The notes beneath the pieces were generated by a model, which was not told the DNA's origin, did no database searches, and saw only the letters and a list, made by a program, of their open reading frames with translations. Both the position numbers and the translations under genes were made by a program. From assembly GCF_003604195.1 (NCBI RefSeq), contig NZ_QXGR01000012.1, forward strand, positions 58,759 through 122,758: 64,000 nt of DNA. Reading direction: 5' to 3'. Shown here one piece after another: positions 10,018 to 20,569 of this stretch (position 1 is its first letter; each line of letters opens with the position of its first letter). The DNA comes from Simplicispira lacusdiani. Lineage in GTDB: Bacteria > Pseudomonadota > Gammaproteobacteria > Burkholderiales > Burkholderiaceae_C.

Positions 10018-11049
10018 GTGAAACACATTATAGGGGCCAAACCGGCTTCGCACCGCCCCGGTCATCCCGTACCCCCGGCCGCCAGCGGGGCTCCCGCCGC
10101 GCGCCTGATCGGCGTCGACGCCGATTCGGCGGGCCAGCGGCTGGACAACTTCCTGCTGCGCCATCTCAAGGGCGTGCCCAAGACCCATGTCTACCGCATC
10201 ATCCGCAGTGGCGAGGTGCGCATCAACAAGGGCCGGGCCAGTGCCGACACGCGTGTGCAGGAAGGCGACCAGGTGCGTCTGCCGCCGGTGCGCGTGTCCG
10301 ACAAGATCGCCGAGAAGGCCGAGCGCCCCGCGCCCGCGCGCGAATTCCCCCTGCTGCTGGAGGATGAGCACCTCATCGCCATCGACAAGCCCGCCGGCAC
10401 GGCCGTGCACGGCGGTAGCGGCGTCAGTTTTGGCGTGATCGAACAACTGCGCCAGGCGCGGCCGCAGGCGAAATTCCTGGAACTGGTGCACCGGCTCGAC
10501 CGCGAGACCTCGGGCATCCTGCTCGTTGCCAAGAAACGCAGCGCGCTCACGCACCTGCAGGACCAGTTCCGCGAGCGCGAGACCGGCAAGACCTACCTGG
10601 CGCTCGTCATCGGCGCCTGGCCCGCCAACAAGAAGGTGATCGACTCGCCGCTGCACAAGTATTTGCAGGCGGACGGCGAGCGCCGCGTGCGCGTCACCAC
10701 CCCGGACGACCCCGACGGCATGCGTTCCATCACCCTGGTCAAGGTGCGCTCCACCATGGAGGCGCGGCCGGACGAGGGGCTGCCGGCGTTCTCGCTGCTC
10801 GAAGTCACCATCAAGACCGGGCGCACGCACCAGATCCGCGTGCACCTGGCCAGCCAGGGCCATCCCATCGCCGGCGACGAGAAATACGGCGATTTTGACC
10901 TCAACCGCCGCCTGCACAAGCAGGGGCTCAAGCGCATGTTCCTGCATGCCTGGCGCCTGCAGTTCAACCACCCCGCCAGCGGCGAGCGCATCGCGTTGCT
11001 CGCGCCCCTGCCGCCCGACTTGGCCCCTTTTGCGCCGCCCGCCCCATGA
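10018..11049 (+). CDS. rluC: 23S rRNA pseudouridine synthase, RluC family
   Basis: Makes pseudouridines in 23S rRNA (positions 955/2504/2580 in the E. coli enzyme). An S4 RNA-binding domain spans about residues 38-85 ('QRLDNFLLRHLKGVPKTHVYRII'), followed by the RluA-type catalytic domain with 'HRLDRETSG' (residues 158-166), D161 being the nucleophile, and 'GRTHQIRVHLASQGHPI'. A GTG at 10018 is the best start; upstream in-frame codons give unlike sequence. It lies opposite rne, an arrangement common in proteobacteria, and its stop overlaps the next gene's start by four bases, so the two are translationally coupled. Confidence 0.92.
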   Translation: MKHIIGAKPASHRPGHPVPPAASGAPAARLIGVDADSAGQRLDNFLLRHLKGVPKTHVYRIIRSGEVRINKGRASADTRVQEGDQVRLPPVRVSDKIAEKAERPAPAREFPLLLEDEHLIAIDKPAGTAVHGGSGVSFGVIEQLRQARPQAKFLELVHRLDRETSGILLVAKKRSALTHLQDQFRERETGKTYLALVIGAWPANKKVIDSPLHKYLQADGERRVRVTTPDDPDGMRSITLVKVRSTMEARPDEGLPAFSLLEVTIKTGRTHQIRVHLASQGHPIAGDEKYGDFDLNRRLHKQGLKRMFLHAWRLQFNHPASGERIALLAPLPPDLAPFAPPAP

Positions 11050-11717
11050 ACCCTGTCCACCGCTCTCGCCGCTTTGACCTGGTCGCTTTCGACTGGGATG
11101 GCACGCTGTTCGATTCCACCGCCATCATCGTGCGCAGCATCCAGGAGGCCGTGCGCGACGTGGGCGGCACCGTGCCCAGCCACCAGGATGCCGCCTACGT
11201 GATCGGCATGGCGCTGACCCAGGCCCTGGCGCATGCCGCGCCCGACGTGCCGCCGGAAAAATACCCCGAACTCAACCTGCGCTACCGCTACCACTACGCG
11301 CGCCACCAGGACGACCTGAGCCTGTTCGACGGCGTGCTGCCGCTGCTGGCCGGGCTGCGCGAGCGCGGCCACCTGCTCGCCGTGGCCACCGGCAAGAGCC
11401 GGCGCGGCCTGGACGAAGCGCTGCACAGCGTGAGCCTGCGCGGCGTGTTCGACGGCTCGCGCACCGCCGACGAGACGGCCGGCAAGCCCCACCCGCTGAT
11501 GCTGCAGGAGCTGATGGCGGAATTCGACGTGCCGCCCGAGCGCGTGCTGATGGTGGGCGACACCACGCACGACCTGCAGATGGCGCTCAACGCCGGCTGC
11601 GCCAGCGTGGGCGTGAGCTATGGTGCCCACGAGCCAGATGCCTTCGCCGCGCTCGGCCCTCTGCACGTGGCGCATTCCGTGGCCGACCTGCATGGCTGGC
11701 TCATGCGTGAAGCCTGA
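11046..11717 (+). CDS. HAD-family phosphatase (phosphoglycolate phosphatase-like)
   Basis: 223 residues of the HAD superfamily, subfamily I. The nucleophile motif is 'FDWDGTLFDS' (D16, D18), motif II is in 'LAVATGKSRRGLD', and motif IV is 'MVGDTTHDLQMA'. A four-helix cap between motifs I and II matches Gph-like enzymes. It starts with an ATGA overlap at the rluC stop. The pairing rluC-HAD is common in betaproteobacteria. The substrate is not determinable from sequence; phosphoglycolate or another small phosphate ester is likely. Confidence 0.88.
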   Translation: MNPVHRSRRFDLVAFDWDGTLFDSTAIIVRSIQEAVRDVGGTVPSHQDAAYVIGMALTQALAHAAPDVPPEKYPELNLRYRYHYARHQDDLSLFDGVLPLLAGLRERGHLLAVATGKSRRGLDEALHSVSLRGVFDGSRTADETAGKPHPLMLQELMAEFDVPPERVLMVGDTTHDLQMALNAGCASVGVSYGAHEPDAFAALGPLHVAHSVADLHGWLMREA

Positions 11718-11727
11718 CGATTCCCCG

Positions 11728-12105
11728 ATGACGACCGATCTCTCCCAAGCCATTCCCCTGTGCGCCAGCACCGACCTGCGGGACGGTGGTCTCGCCGTGC
11801 CCTTCGACGTGGTCTATGCCGGCCAGACCTGCCGCGCCTTCGCCATCCGCTTCCAGGGCCGGGCGCACGCCTACCTCAACCGCTGCGCCCATGTGCCCAT
11901 GGAAATGGACTACCAGGAGAACCGCTTCTTCGACGACAGCGGCCGCTGGCTGATGTGCGCCACCCACGGCGCCACCTACGCGCCCGACACCGGCACCTGC
12001 GTGGCCGGCCCCTGCCGGGGCGGCCTGGTGAAGATCGCCCTCACCGAACGCGATGGCATGGTCCACTGGCATACTGCGAACCACCTCCAGCCCATCGAGT
12101 TCTGA
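11728..12105 (+). CDS. Small Rieske [2Fe-2S] protein
   Basis: 125 residues forming a single Rieske domain. The cluster ligands are C53-A-H55 and C77-A-T-H80, the usual C-x-H...C-x2-H pattern with a 21-residue gap. No membrane segment or oxygenase catalytic domain is attached, so it resembles stand-alone ferredoxin-type Rieske proteins. It sits 10 bp after the HAD gene and 1 bp before the S49 peptidase start, in one operon; the electron partner is unknown. Confidence 0.88.
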   Translation: MTTDLSQAIPLCASTDLRDGGLAVPFDVVYAGQTCRAFAIRFQGRAHAYLNRCAHVPMEMDYQENRFFDDSGRWLMCATHGATYAPDTGTCVAGPCRGGLVKIALTERDGMVHWHTANHLQPIEF

Positions 12106-12106
12106 C

Positions 12107-13153
12107 ATGACCGAGCCGAACCAGTTCCCTTCCGGCGGATCTGAGCAAAAACCATCTGCAACGCCCGATCTGTGGGCGCAAGCAGCTCCTAATACAGGAG
12201 CGAAAGAGCCGGCGCCCGGAGCCCCCGGCTGGGAGCGCGGTGTGCTGGAGAAACTGGCCTTCGCCGCGCTGAACGAGCAGCGCGCCGCGCGCCGCTGGCG
12301 CACCTTCACGCGGTTGTGCTGGCTGGTGTTCTTCGTCATCGTGGCCTGGGTCGTGATGTCGCGCGAGATGGCGGCCACCGCGAGCAAGAGCGCGCCGCAC
12401 ACGGCCGTGGTGGACATCAAGGGCGAGATCGCCGCGGGCACCGACGCCAGCGCCGACAACGTGGTGGCGGCCATGCGCAGTGCCTTCGAGGACGAAGGCT
12501 CGCGCGGCGTGGTGCTGCTCATCGATTCGCCCGGCGGCAGCCCGGTGCAGGCCGGCATCATCAACGACGAGGTGCGCCGCCTCAAGGCCAAGCACGGCAA
12601 GCCGGTCTACGCCGTGGTCGAGGAAACCTGCGCCTCGGCGGCCTACTACATCGCCGCCGCGGCCGACGACATCTACGTGGACAAGGCCAGCATCGTGGGC
12701 AGCATCGGCGTGCTGATGGACGGTTTCGGCTTCACCGGCACCATGGAAAAGCTGGGCGTCGAGCGCCGCCTGCTCACGGCGGGCGAGAACAAGGGCTTCC
12801 TCGACCCGTTCAGTCCGCAGACCGAGAAGCAGCGCGCCTTCGCCCAGACCATGCTCGACCAGATCCACCAGCAATTCATCACGGTCGTCAAGGAAGGCCG
12901 GGGCGAGCGGCTCAAGGCCACGCAGGAAACCTTCAGCGGCCTGTTCTGGACGGGGCAGCAGGCCGTCGAGCTGGGCCTGGCCGACCAGCTCGGCAGCCTG
13001 GACTTCGTGGCCCGCGAGGTCATCAAGGCCGAGGAAATCATTGATTACACGCGCCGCGAGAATGTCGCCGAGCGCCTGGCCAAGCGTTTCGGCGCGGCCA
13101 TGGGCGCCGGGGCGGTGCAGGCGGCGCGCTCGTTCGTACCGCAGGTGCGCTGA
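12107..13153 (+). CDS. S49 family peptidase (SppA/protease IV type)
   Basis: 348 residues: a cytoplasmic N-terminus, one transmembrane helix at about 68-84, then a periplasm-facing ClpP-fold S49 domain. The Ser-Lys dyad can be assigned to S177 in '[16 protein letters not shown]' and K229 in '[12 protein letters not shown]'. '[13 protein letters not shown]' is the conserved oxyanion-region glycine motif. At this length it is the short SppA form, which in bacteria clears cleaved signal peptides in the inner membrane. It begins one base after the Rieske stop. The gene is followed by hisI after a short gap. Confidence 0.9.
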   Translation: MTEPNQFPSGGSEQKPSATPDLWAQAAPNTGAKEPAPGAPGWERGVLEKLAFAALNEQRAARRWRTFTRLCWLVFFVIVAWVVMSREMAATASKSAPHTAVVDIKGEIAAGTDASADNVVAAMRSAFEDEGSRGVVLLIDSPGGSPVQAGIINDEVRRLKAKHGKPVYAVVEETCASAAYYIAAAADDIYVDKASIVGSIGVLMDGFGFTGTMEKLGVERRLLTAGENKGFLDPFSPQTEKQRAFAQTMLDQIHQQFITVVKEGRGERLKATQETFSGLFWTGQQAVELGLADQLGSLDFVAREVIKAEEIIDYTRRENVAERLAKRFGAAMGAGAVQAARSFVPQVR

Positions 13154-13201
13154 GGCCGGTGCGGGGCCGGGGCCCCGCCCAAATCACCGACAATGGGCCC
13201 C

Positions 13202-13591
13202 ATGAACTGGCTCAACGAAGTGAAATGGGACGCGCAGGGCCTGGTGCCCGTGATCGCGCAGGAAAAAGACACGGGCGACGTGCTGATGTTCGCCTGGATG
13301 GACCGCGAGGCGCTCCAGAAAACCGCCGAGCTGGGGCGGGCGGTGTATTTCAGCCGCTCGCGCGGCAAGCTCTGGTTCAAGGGCGAGGAATCGGGCCATG
13401 TGCAGACCGTGCACGAGATCCGCATCGACTGCGACAACGACGTGCTGCTGCTCAAGGTCACCCAGCTGGGCCACGATCCCGGCATCGCCTGCCATACCGG
13501 TCGCCACAGCTGCTTCTACAGCGTGCTGCGGGATGGTGTCTGGCAGCCGGCCGATCCGGTCTTGAAAGACCCCCAAACCATCTACAAATGA
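13202..13591 (+). CDS. hisI: Phosphoribosyl-AMP cyclohydrolase
   Basis: Third step of histidine synthesis: opens the purine ring of PR-AMP to PR-FAR precursor. The 129-residue monofunctional form has the zinc ligands C77, C97 and C104 ('[11 protein letters not shown]', '[11 protein letters not shown]') and the magnesium aspartates 76, 78 and 80. The ATG at 13202 gives the family-typical N-terminus [10 protein letters not shown]; the ATG at 13193 adds three residues. It is followed directly by hisE, the preceding enzyme of the pathway, so hisI and hisE are separate genes here rather than fused. Confidence 0.95.
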   Translation: MNWLNEVKWDAQGLVPVIAQEKDTGDVLMFAWMDREALQKTAELGRAVYFSRSRGKLWFKGEESGHVQTVHEIRIDCDNDVLLLKVTQLGHDPGIACHTGRHSCFYSVLRDGVWQPADPVLKDPQTIYK

Positions 13592-13596
13592 TCCCC

Positions 13597-13938
13597 ATGA
13601 CAAGCTCCGACACCCTGGCCCGCGTGGCCGCCACCATCGAGAGCCGCAAGGCCGCCCAGGGCGGCGACCCCGAGACCAGCTATGTGGCGCGCCTGCTGCA
13701 CAAGGGTCCGGACGCCTTCCTGAAGAAGATCGGCGAGGAAGCCACCGAGGTGGTGATGTCCGCCAAGGACGTGGACCATGGCGCCGACCCGGCCAAGCTG
13801 GTTTACGAGGTGGCCGATCTGTGGTTCCATTCCCTGATCGCGCTGGCGCACTACGGCCTGGGTCCGGCCGACGTGCTGGCCGAGCTGGAGCGCCGCGAAG
13901 GCACCAGCGGCATCGCGGAGAAGGCCGCGCGCAAGTAA
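13597..13938 (+). CDS. hisE: Phosphoribosyl-ATP pyrophosphatase
   Basis: Hydrolyses PR-ATP to PR-AMP, second step of histidine synthesis. 113 residues with the all-alpha MazG-like fold motifs '[15 protein letters not shown]' and '[14 protein letters not shown]', which carry the metal-binding acidic residues. An ATG at 13588 overlapping the hisI stop (ATGA) is an alternative start adding three residues; the later one gives the usual family N-terminus. Either way it is coupled to hisI. Confidence 0.93.
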   Translation: MTSSDTLARVAATIESRKAAQGGDPETSYVARLLHKGPDAFLKKIGEEATEVVMSAKDVDHGADPAKLVYEVADLWFHSLIALAHYGLGPADVLAELERREGTSGIAEKAARK

Positions 13939-13977
13939 CGAACGCCGGCACGATCCACGCCAGGAAGGAGACGCCCC

Positions 13978-14367
13978 ATGAACGACGACATCATCGACGT
14001 CCAGACCCGCGCGGAGCGCGCCGAGGGCCTCAAGGCCTGGGGCTGGGTCAGCTACCTGCTGCACTTGATCGTGGCGGTGGGTGCGGTGGTCCCGGGAGCG
14101 CAGCCGGGGGCCGCGCTGCTCATCGTTGCCCTGGTGATCGACCTGGTGAAGAAGGGCGACGCCGAAGGCACCTGGCAGGCCAGCCACTATGCCTGGCGCA
14201 TCCGCACCGTGCTGTGGGCCGGGGTGCTGTACGTGCTGACGGCGCCCCTGTGGTTTCTGTTCCTGTTGCCGGGCTGGATCGCCTGGGGCCTGATCTCGAT
14301 CTGGTTCCTCTACCGCATCGTGCGCGGCATGGTGACCATGAACCAGGATCGGGCCATCAATGCCTGA
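13978..14367 (+). CDS. DUF4870-type membrane protein
   Basis: 129 residues with an N-terminal amphipathic part and hydrophobic segments at about 20-45, 80-100 and 102-122, like the small Tic20/DUF4870 inner-membrane family. A strong ribosome site (aaggag, 8 bases before the ATG) supports the start. Its 3' end overlaps the patatin gene by eight bases. The function is unknown; its place between hisE and tat genes is conserved in related bacteria as far as I recall. Confidence 0.75.
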   Translation: MNDDIIDVQTRAERAEGLKAWGWVSYLLHLIVAVGAVVPGAQPGAALLIVALVIDLVKKGDAEGTWQASHYAWRIRTVLWAGVLYVLTAPLWFLFLLPGWIAWGLISIWFLYRIVRGMVTMNQDRAINA

Positions 14368-15391
14368 GTCCGGGCGGCCGCTGCCGCGCCTGAACCTGGC
14401 GCTGCAAGGGGGCGGCTCGCATGGCGCGTTCACCTGGGGCGTGCTCGATGCCCTGCTGGAGGACGGCGGCTTCGATTTCGAGGGCATCAGCGGCACCAGC
14501 GCGGGCGCCATGAATGCCGTGGCCATGGCGCATGGCTTCGCCCAGGCGGCCCGCGAGCACGCGGACCCGGTCGAGGCGCGCCGGGCCGGAGCAGACCTCG
14601 CGCGCGCCACCCTCGCGCGGCTGTGGGAGGGGGTGGGTGCCATGGGCAGCCTGTCCTGGGGCGCGCCGCTCACGCAGGCCTTTCCGGCGCTGCAGCTCAT
14701 GACGCAGTGGCTGGCGCCCGCGCAGGCCAATCCCCTCGACATCAACCCCCTGCGCCGGTTGCTGGAGCGGGTGGTGGACTTCGACCTGTTGTGCTCGGTG
14801 CGCCAGGCCGTGCCGCAGGTGTTCGTCTGCGCCACCAATGTGCGCACCGGGCGTGGCGAGATTTTTGCCGGCCCGCGCCTGTCGGCCGACGCGGTGATGG
14901 CCTCGGCCTGCCTGCCAATGCTGTTCAAGGCCGTCGAGATCGAGGGCGAGCTGTACTGGGACGGCGGTTTCTCGGGCAACCCGGCCCTGCACCCGCTGAT
15001 CTACCAGACCGGGTGCAGCGACATCCTGCTGGTGCAGATCAACCCCATCGAGCACCTCGGCGTGCCCGACACCGTGCCCGAGATCATGGACCGCATGAAC
15101 GAGGTGACCTTCAATGCCAGCCTGCTGGCCGAGCTGCGCGCCATCGAGTTCGTGCGCCGGCTGCTGGCCGAGGGGCGGCTCGACCCGCGCCGCTACAAGG
15201 ATGTGCGCATGCACCGCATCGACGGGGGCTCGCCTCTGGCCGGCCTGGGGTTCGCCAGCAAGGCGCGCGCCGATCAGGCCTTCCTGCGCCAGCTCTTCGC
15301 CCTGGGCCGCACGGCGGGGCAGGCATGGCTGGCCGCGCACCGGCAGGACGTGGGCGTGCGCGCGAGCCTGAACCTCGCGCACAATGCATGA
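14360..15391 (+). CDS. Patatin-like phospholipase
   Basis: 343 residues with the patatin Ser-Asp dyad: nucleophile elbow G-T-S47-A-G and D201 in 'YWDGGFSGNP', plus the glycine-rich oxyanion loop 'QGGGSHGAF'. Such enzymes hydrolyse acyl esters of phospholipids in the cytoplasm or at the inner membrane. No signal peptide is seen. It starts inside the preceding gene, so it is co-transcribed and probably coupled. Confidence 0.9.
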   Translation: MPESGRPLPRLNLALQGGGSHGAFTWGVLDALLEDGGFDFEGISGTSAGAMNAVAMAHGFAQAAREHADPVEARRAGADLARATLARLWEGVGAMGSLSWGAPLTQAFPALQLMTQWLAPAQANPLDINPLRRLLERVVDFDLLCSVRQAVPQVFVCATNVRTGRGEIFAGPRLSADAVMASACLPMLFKAVEIEGELYWDGGFSGNPALHPLIYQTGCSDILLVQINPIEHLGVPDTVPEIMDRMNEVTFNASLLAELRAIEFVRRLLAEGRLDPRRYKDVRMHRIDGGSPLAGLGFASKARADQAFLRQLFALGRTAGQAWLAAHRQDVGVRASLNLAHNA

Positions 15392-15427
15392 CCCTTTTCC
15401 GATCATCTGCCGCCTTTCCATTCGACC

Positions 15428-15784
15428 ATGCACGATCCGAACTGCCTCTTCTGCAAAATCATCGCGGGCCAGATTCCCTCCCGCAAGGTGTACGAAGACG
15501 AGGAACTCTTCGCCTTCCACGACATCCATCCCTGGGCACCGGTGCATTTCCTCATGGTGCCCAAGCTGCACATTCCCTCCATGGCCCAGGTGCAGCCCGA
15601 GCATGCCGGCCTGCTGGGCCGCATGATGGCCCTGGCGCCGCGCCTGGCGCTGGAGCAGGGCTGCAATCCCTATCCCGAGGGCGGCTACCGCATCGTGGTG
15701 AACACCGGGCTGGAGGGCGGGCAGGAGATCCATCACCTGCATGTCCACGTCATCGGCGGTCCGCGCCCCTGGCTCAAGGGCTGA
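15428..15784 (+). CDS. hinT: HIT family purine nucleoside phosphoramidase
   Basis: 118 residues of the HINT branch of the histidine-triad superfamily. 'CLFCKIIAGQIPSRKVYEDE' is the typical N-terminus and the catalytic triad is H-L-H-V-H at residues 103-107. HinT enzymes hydrolyse adenosine phosphoramidates. It lies between the patatin gene and tatA. Confidence 0.92.
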   Translation: MHDPNCLFCKIIAGQIPSRKVYEDEELFAFHDIHPWAPVHFLMVPKLHIPSMAQVQPEHAGLLGRMMALAPRLALEQGCNPYPEGGYRIVVNTGLEGGQEIHHLHVHVIGGPRPWLKG

Positions 15785-15859
15785 CGTTGGCTGCAAGGTC
15801 AATGACAGTTCCGTCACGCGCCCCGTCTAAAATGGACCGAATTCGTTAGGAGATATTTC

Positions 15860-16105
15860 ATGGGCTCTTTTTCCATTTGGCACTGGCTCGTCGTGCTGCT
15901 GATCGTCGTCCTGGTGTTTGGCACCAAGAAGCTCAAGAACATCGGTTCCGACCTCGGTGGTGCCGTCAAGGGTTTCAAGGACGGCATGAAGGACGGCGCG
16001 GCCAGCGAGGCCGCAACGCCCCCCACGCCGCCGGCCGGCCAGGTGACGGGCAATGCCTCGGCCGAGAAGACCACCATCGACGTCGAAGCCAAGCAGAAAA
16101 GCTGA
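15860..16105 (+). CDS. tatA: Sec-independent translocase subunit TatA
   Basis: 81 residues: an N-terminal transmembrane helix ([19 protein letters not shown]), the conserved FG hinge, then an amphipathic helix ('[14 protein letters not shown]') and a charged tail. TatA oligomerises to form the export pore for folded proteins. A clear ribosome site (ttaggag) precedes the ATG. It opens the tatABC operon. PetA in this window is a plausible Tat client. Confidence 0.95.
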   Translation: MGSFSIWHWLVVLLIVVLVFGTKKLKNIGSDLGGAVKGFKDGMKDGAASEAATPPTPPAGQVTGNASAEKTTIDVEAKQKS

Positions 16106-16126
16106 CTTCGCTGAGCGCGTGAACGC

Positions 16127-16588
16127 ATGATCGATATTGGCCTGTCCAAGATGGCGCTGATCGGCGCCGTGGCGCTTGTCGTCATCGGCCCCGAGAAGCT
16201 GCCGCGCGTGGCACGCACCATCGGCACCTTGCTGGGCAAGGCGCAGCGCTATGTGGCGGACGTCAAATCCGAGGTCAACCGTTCCATGGAGCTCGACGAG
16301 CTCAAGAAGATGAAGGAAACGGTGGAGAACGCGGCACGCGACGTCGAGCAATCGGTGCAGACCGCCGCGAGCGACTTCGAGAAGGATTGGGCCGAGGCCA
16401 CGGGCGAGGCCAGCGCGGCCATCGAGGACAGCCTGTCGGTGGTGCCCGCCTACCGCAATCCCGGCAAGAACTGGCGCCTCAAGCGCGGGGCCACGCCGCA
16501 GTGGTACAAATCCCGCAATGGTGTGCGCACCAAGGCCCTGTCGGGCGCGGCGCGCGTGGCGCGCTACCGGCCACAGAAATTCCAATGA
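16127..16588 (+). CDS. tatB: Sec-independent translocase subunit TatB
   Basis: 153 residues with the TatB N-terminus '[26 protein letters not shown]', its membrane helix and GPEKLP hinge, then a long amphipathic charged region. TatB forms the receptor complex with TatC that binds twin-arginine signal peptides. It is 21 bp after tatA. Confidence 0.95.
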   Translation: MIDIGLSKMALIGAVALVVIGPEKLPRVARTIGTLLGKAQRYVADVKSEVNRSMELDELKKMKETVENAARDVEQSVQTAASDFEKDWAEATGEASAAIEDSLSVVPAYRNPGKNWRLKRGATPQWYKSRNGVRTKALSGAARVARYRPQKFQ

Positions 16589-16641
16589 TGCAGCGGCGCC
16601 TGGCGCCGCATGGCCGGGCGTGAAGTCCGCAAATTTCCGAC

Positions 16642-17433
16642 ATGTCCGAAACCCCCAACAAAGAAGACGAGCTGGCCGGTACCGAGCAGCCGTTCGTGCA
16701 GCACCTCATGGAGTTGCGCGACCGCCTGGTCAAGGCGGCCATCGCCGTCGGCATCGCCGCCGCGCTGCTGTTCTTTTTCCCCGGCCCCGGCCCGCTGTAT
16801 GACCTGCTCGCGGCGCCCCTGGTGGCCCACCTGCCCAAGGGAGCCACGCTGATCGCCACCTCGGTGATCTCGCCCTTCATGGTGCCGCTCAAGATCCTGC
16901 TGATGTCCGCCTTCCTGCTGGCGCTGCCCTTCGTGCTCTGGCAGGTCTGGGGCTTCATCGCGCCGGGCCTGTACGCGCATGAGAAGCGCCTGGTGCTGCC
17001 GCTCGTGGTGTCGAGCACGCTGCTGTTCTTCGTGGGCGTGGCCTTTTGCTACTTCTTCGTGTTCGGCCAGGTGTTCAGCTTCATCCAGAGCTTCGCACCC
17101 AAGAGCATCACCGCCGCGCCCGACATCGAGGCCTACCTGAGCTTCGTGCTGACCATGTTCATCGCCTTCGGCCTGGCCTTCGAGGTGCCCATCGTGGTCA
17201 TCGTTTTGGCGCGCCTGGGCCTGGTGAGCGTGCAGAAACTCAAGGATTTCCGAGGCTATTTCATCGTGGTGGCCTTCATCATCGCCGCGGTGGTGACGCC
17301 GCCCGACGTGGTGTCCCAGTTGGCGCTGGCCATTCCCATGTGCCTGCTCTACGAACTGGGCATCTGGGCCGCCCAGATCTTCATCAAGCACACCAAAGCG
17401 CCTGAGCCCGCCGAGGAAACGTCTCCTCGGTAA
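16642..17433 (+). CDS. tatC: Sec-independent translocase subunit TatC
   Basis: 263 residues, six membrane helices, with the family N-terminal signature 'FVQHLMELRDRLVKA' and 'SPFMVPLKI'. This is the signal-peptide-binding core of the Tat receptor. It ends the tatABC operon and is followed by a GC-rich hairpin before the convergent protease gene. Confidence 0.95.
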   Translation: MSETPNKEDELAGTEQPFVQHLMELRDRLVKAAIAVGIAAALLFFFPGPGPLYDLLAAPLVAHLPKGATLIATSVISPFMVPLKILLMSAFLLALPFVLWQVWGFIAPGLYAHEKRLVLPLVVSSTLLFFVGVAFCYFFVFGQVFSFIQSFAPKSITAAPDIEAYLSFVLTMFIAFGLAFEVPIVVIVLARLGLVSVQKLKDFRGYFIVVAFIIAAVVTPPDVVSQLALAIPMCLLYELGIWAAQIFIKHTKAPEPAEETSPR

Positions 17434-17450
17434 GCCTGTCTCTCCATTGC

Positions 17451-17473
17451 AAGGCCCGCCGCGCGCGGGCCTT
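17451..17473. terminator. Hairpin between convergent tatC and the DegS-type protease gene
   Basis: Perfect 9-bp stem aaggcccgc/gcgggcctt with a 5-base loop. T-runs on either side are short, so termination would rely on the stem or on Rho. It can serve both directions. Confidence 0.55.
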
Positions 17474-17479
17474 GTGCCG

Positions 17480-18628
<1,149 letters not shown>

Positions 18629-18701
18629 GGAATTGGGCGGATAGAAGCGAACGGCTATTGTCGCGCAAGCAATGCGGCCCCGCCCGCAGGACAATAGGCG
18701 G

Positions 18702-19454
18702 ATGAGCATTTCCCGTGACACCCTGCGGCAGGCGTTCGACGCGCTGCTGCAACCCGAGCGCTTCAAGGACTACGGCCCCAACGGCCTGCAGGTCGAGGGC
18801 AAGAACGAAATCGGCCGCATCGTCAGCGGCGTGACCGCGAGCCAGGCGCTGATCGACGCGGCCATCGCGGAGCGGGCCGACGCCCTCTTCGTGCACCACG
18901 GCCTGTTCTGGCGCGGCCAGGACGGCCGCGTCACCGGCTGGATGAAGCAGCGCCTGCAGCGGCTGCTGGCCCACGACATCAACCTGTTTGCCTACCACCT
19001 GCCGCTCGATGCCCACCCCGAGCTGGGCAACAACGCCCGCCTGGGCCAGGAGCTGGGCTGGGCGGCCGATGCGCGCTTTGGCGAGCAAGACCTGGGCTGC
19101 GTGGCCGGCGTGCGCTACGACGGCGCCCAGGCGTTGGCGCGCCATGTGGAGCGGGTGCTGGGGCGCGCCGCCACGCTGGTGCAGCCTGCCGTGGACCGGC
19201 CCATCGCGCGCGTGGCCTGGTGCAGTGGCGGCGCGCAAGGCTATTTCGAGGCGGCCATCGCGGCCGGGGCCGATGCCTTCATCACCGGGGAAATCTCCGA
19301 ACCCCAGGCACATCTGGCGCGCGAGACCGGCGTGGCCTTCATCGCTGCGGGCCACCATGCCACCGAGCGCTACGGAGCGCCCGCCGTGGCGGCCCATGTC
19401 GCGGCGCAGCACGGGCTGGAGCATGTCTTCATCGAGATCGATAACCCGGCTTGA
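18702..19454 (+). CDS. Nif3-like dinuclear metal centre protein
   Basis: 250 residues of the Nif3/YbgI family, which form toroid hexamers with two metal ions per subunit. Visible ligands: H65-H66 in 'FVHHGLFWRG', D103 in 'PLDAHPELGNN', and the C-terminal 'GHHATERYG' histidines. The family is linked to GTP cyclohydrolase-like or redox repair roles, but its function is unsettled. The ATG at 18702 is chosen for the family-typical start MSISRDTLRQAFD. Confidence 0.88.
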   Translation: MSISRDTLRQAFDALLQPERFKDYGPNGLQVEGKNEIGRIVSGVTASQALIDAAIAERADALFVHHGLFWRGQDGRVTGWMKQRLQRLLAHDINLFAYHLPLDAHPELGNNARLGQELGWAADARFGEQDLGCVAGVRYDGAQALARHVERVLGRAATLVQPAVDRPIARVAWCSGGAQGYFEAAIAAGADAFITGEISEPQAHLARETGVAFIAAGHHATERYGAPAVAAHVAAQHGLEHVFIEIDNPA

Positions 19455-19521
19455 TTTTGCTATTTATTCAATAGCTTGTGGCGCTTTATACATAAGCCCT
19501 GCGGGCCAATTTCATTCAAAA
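19453..19521 (+). repeat. Dispersed intergenic repeat (copy B)
   Basis: gctatttattcaatagc, then tggcgctttatacataagccc and a final ttcattcaaaa. It ends directly at the pdxA start codon and so forms that gene's leader, with no clear ribosome site between. Confidence 0.6.
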
Positions 19522-20568
19522 ATGACATTCCAATCCCCCCGCCTGCTCGCCATCACCCAGGGAGATCCGGCCGGCATCGGCCCGGAAATCGTGGCCAAGG
19601 CCTTCCGCGACGCGCCGGCCGACCTGCGCGGCTGCTTCGCCGTGGGCGACGTTGCCACGCTGCGCCGCGCCGCGCAGTGCATCGTGCGGCCGGGCGAGCC
19701 GTCCTTGCCCGTGGCCCTGATCGCCTCCCTCGATGAGGCGCTGACCCTGCCGCCGCGCTGCCTGCCGGTGCTGCAGCTCCCGGACCTGCCGGGGCCCGTG
19801 CCGTTCGGCGTCATTTCGGCCGAGGCCGGGCGCGCGGCGGCGCAGTGCGTGGTCTGGGCGGCGCGCGCGGCGCTGCGCGGTGAAGTGGCGGGCCTGGTCA
19901 CGGCGCCGCTGCACAAGGAGTCCCTGCACGCGGCCGGTGTTGATTTTCCAGGCCACACCGAGCTGCTGCAGGCCGAGGCGGCGGCGCACCAGGGCGTGGC
20001 CTTGCAGGACATGCCCGTGCGCATGATGCTGGCCAGCGACGAGCTGCGCACCGTGCTTGTGAGCATCCACGTCGCGTTGCGCGACGCGCTCGCGGCGGTG
20101 ACCCATGACAACGTGCTTCAGACCCTGCGCATCACGCACGATGCCCTCCTGCGCAGCCTGGGCCGCGCGCCGCGCATCGCCGTCGCGGGGCTGAACCCGC
20201 ACGCGGGGGAGGGCGGCCTGTTCGGCCGCGAGGAGATCGAGGTCATCGCGCCCGCCATCGACGCCGCCCGCGCGCAGGGGCTCGACGTGACCGGCCCGCT
20301 GGCGCCCGACACCGTGTTCATGCGCGCGCGCAACACGCCAGGGCACCCGGGTGAATTCGACGTGGTGCTGGCCATGTACCACGACCAGGGGCTGATTCCC
20401 GTGAAATACCTGGGCGTGGACAAGGGCGTGAATGTCACGCTGGGGCTGCCGCTGGTGCGCACCAGCCCGGACCACGGCACCGCCTTCGACATCGCCGGCC
20501 AAGGCGTGGCCGACGCATCGAGCCTGGTGGAGGCGGTGCGCATGGCACGCCGCCTGGCAGGGGGCTGA
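19522..20568 (+). CDS. pdxA: 4-hydroxythreonine-4-phosphate dehydrogenase
   Basis: 348 residues. PdxA oxidises 4-phosphohydroxy-threonine in pyridoxal phosphate synthesis. Key blocks are 'ITQGDPAGIGPEI', 'APLHKESLHAAG', 'FPGHTELL' (zinc histidine), and 'MYHDQGLIPVKYLG'. Length and order match the E. coli enzyme. The gene begins immediately after a dispersed repeat and converges on mscL. Confidence 0.95.
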   Translation: MTFQSPRLLAITQGDPAGIGPEIVAKAFRDAPADLRGCFAVGDVATLRRAAQCIVRPGEPSLPVALIASLDEALTLPPRCLPVLQLPDLPGPVPFGVISAEAGRAAAQCVVWAARAALRGEVAGLVTAPLHKESLHAAGVDFPGHTELLQAEAAAHQGVALQDMPVRMMLASDELRTVLVSIHVALRDALAAVTHDNVLQTLRITHDALLRSLGRAPRIAVAGLNPHAGEGGLFGREEIEVIAPAIDAARAQGLDVTGPLAPDTVFMRARNTPGHPGEFDVVLAMYHDQGLIPVKYLGVDKGVNVTLGLPLVRTSPDHGTAFDIAGQGVADASSLVEAVRMARRLAGG

Positions 20569-20569
20569 A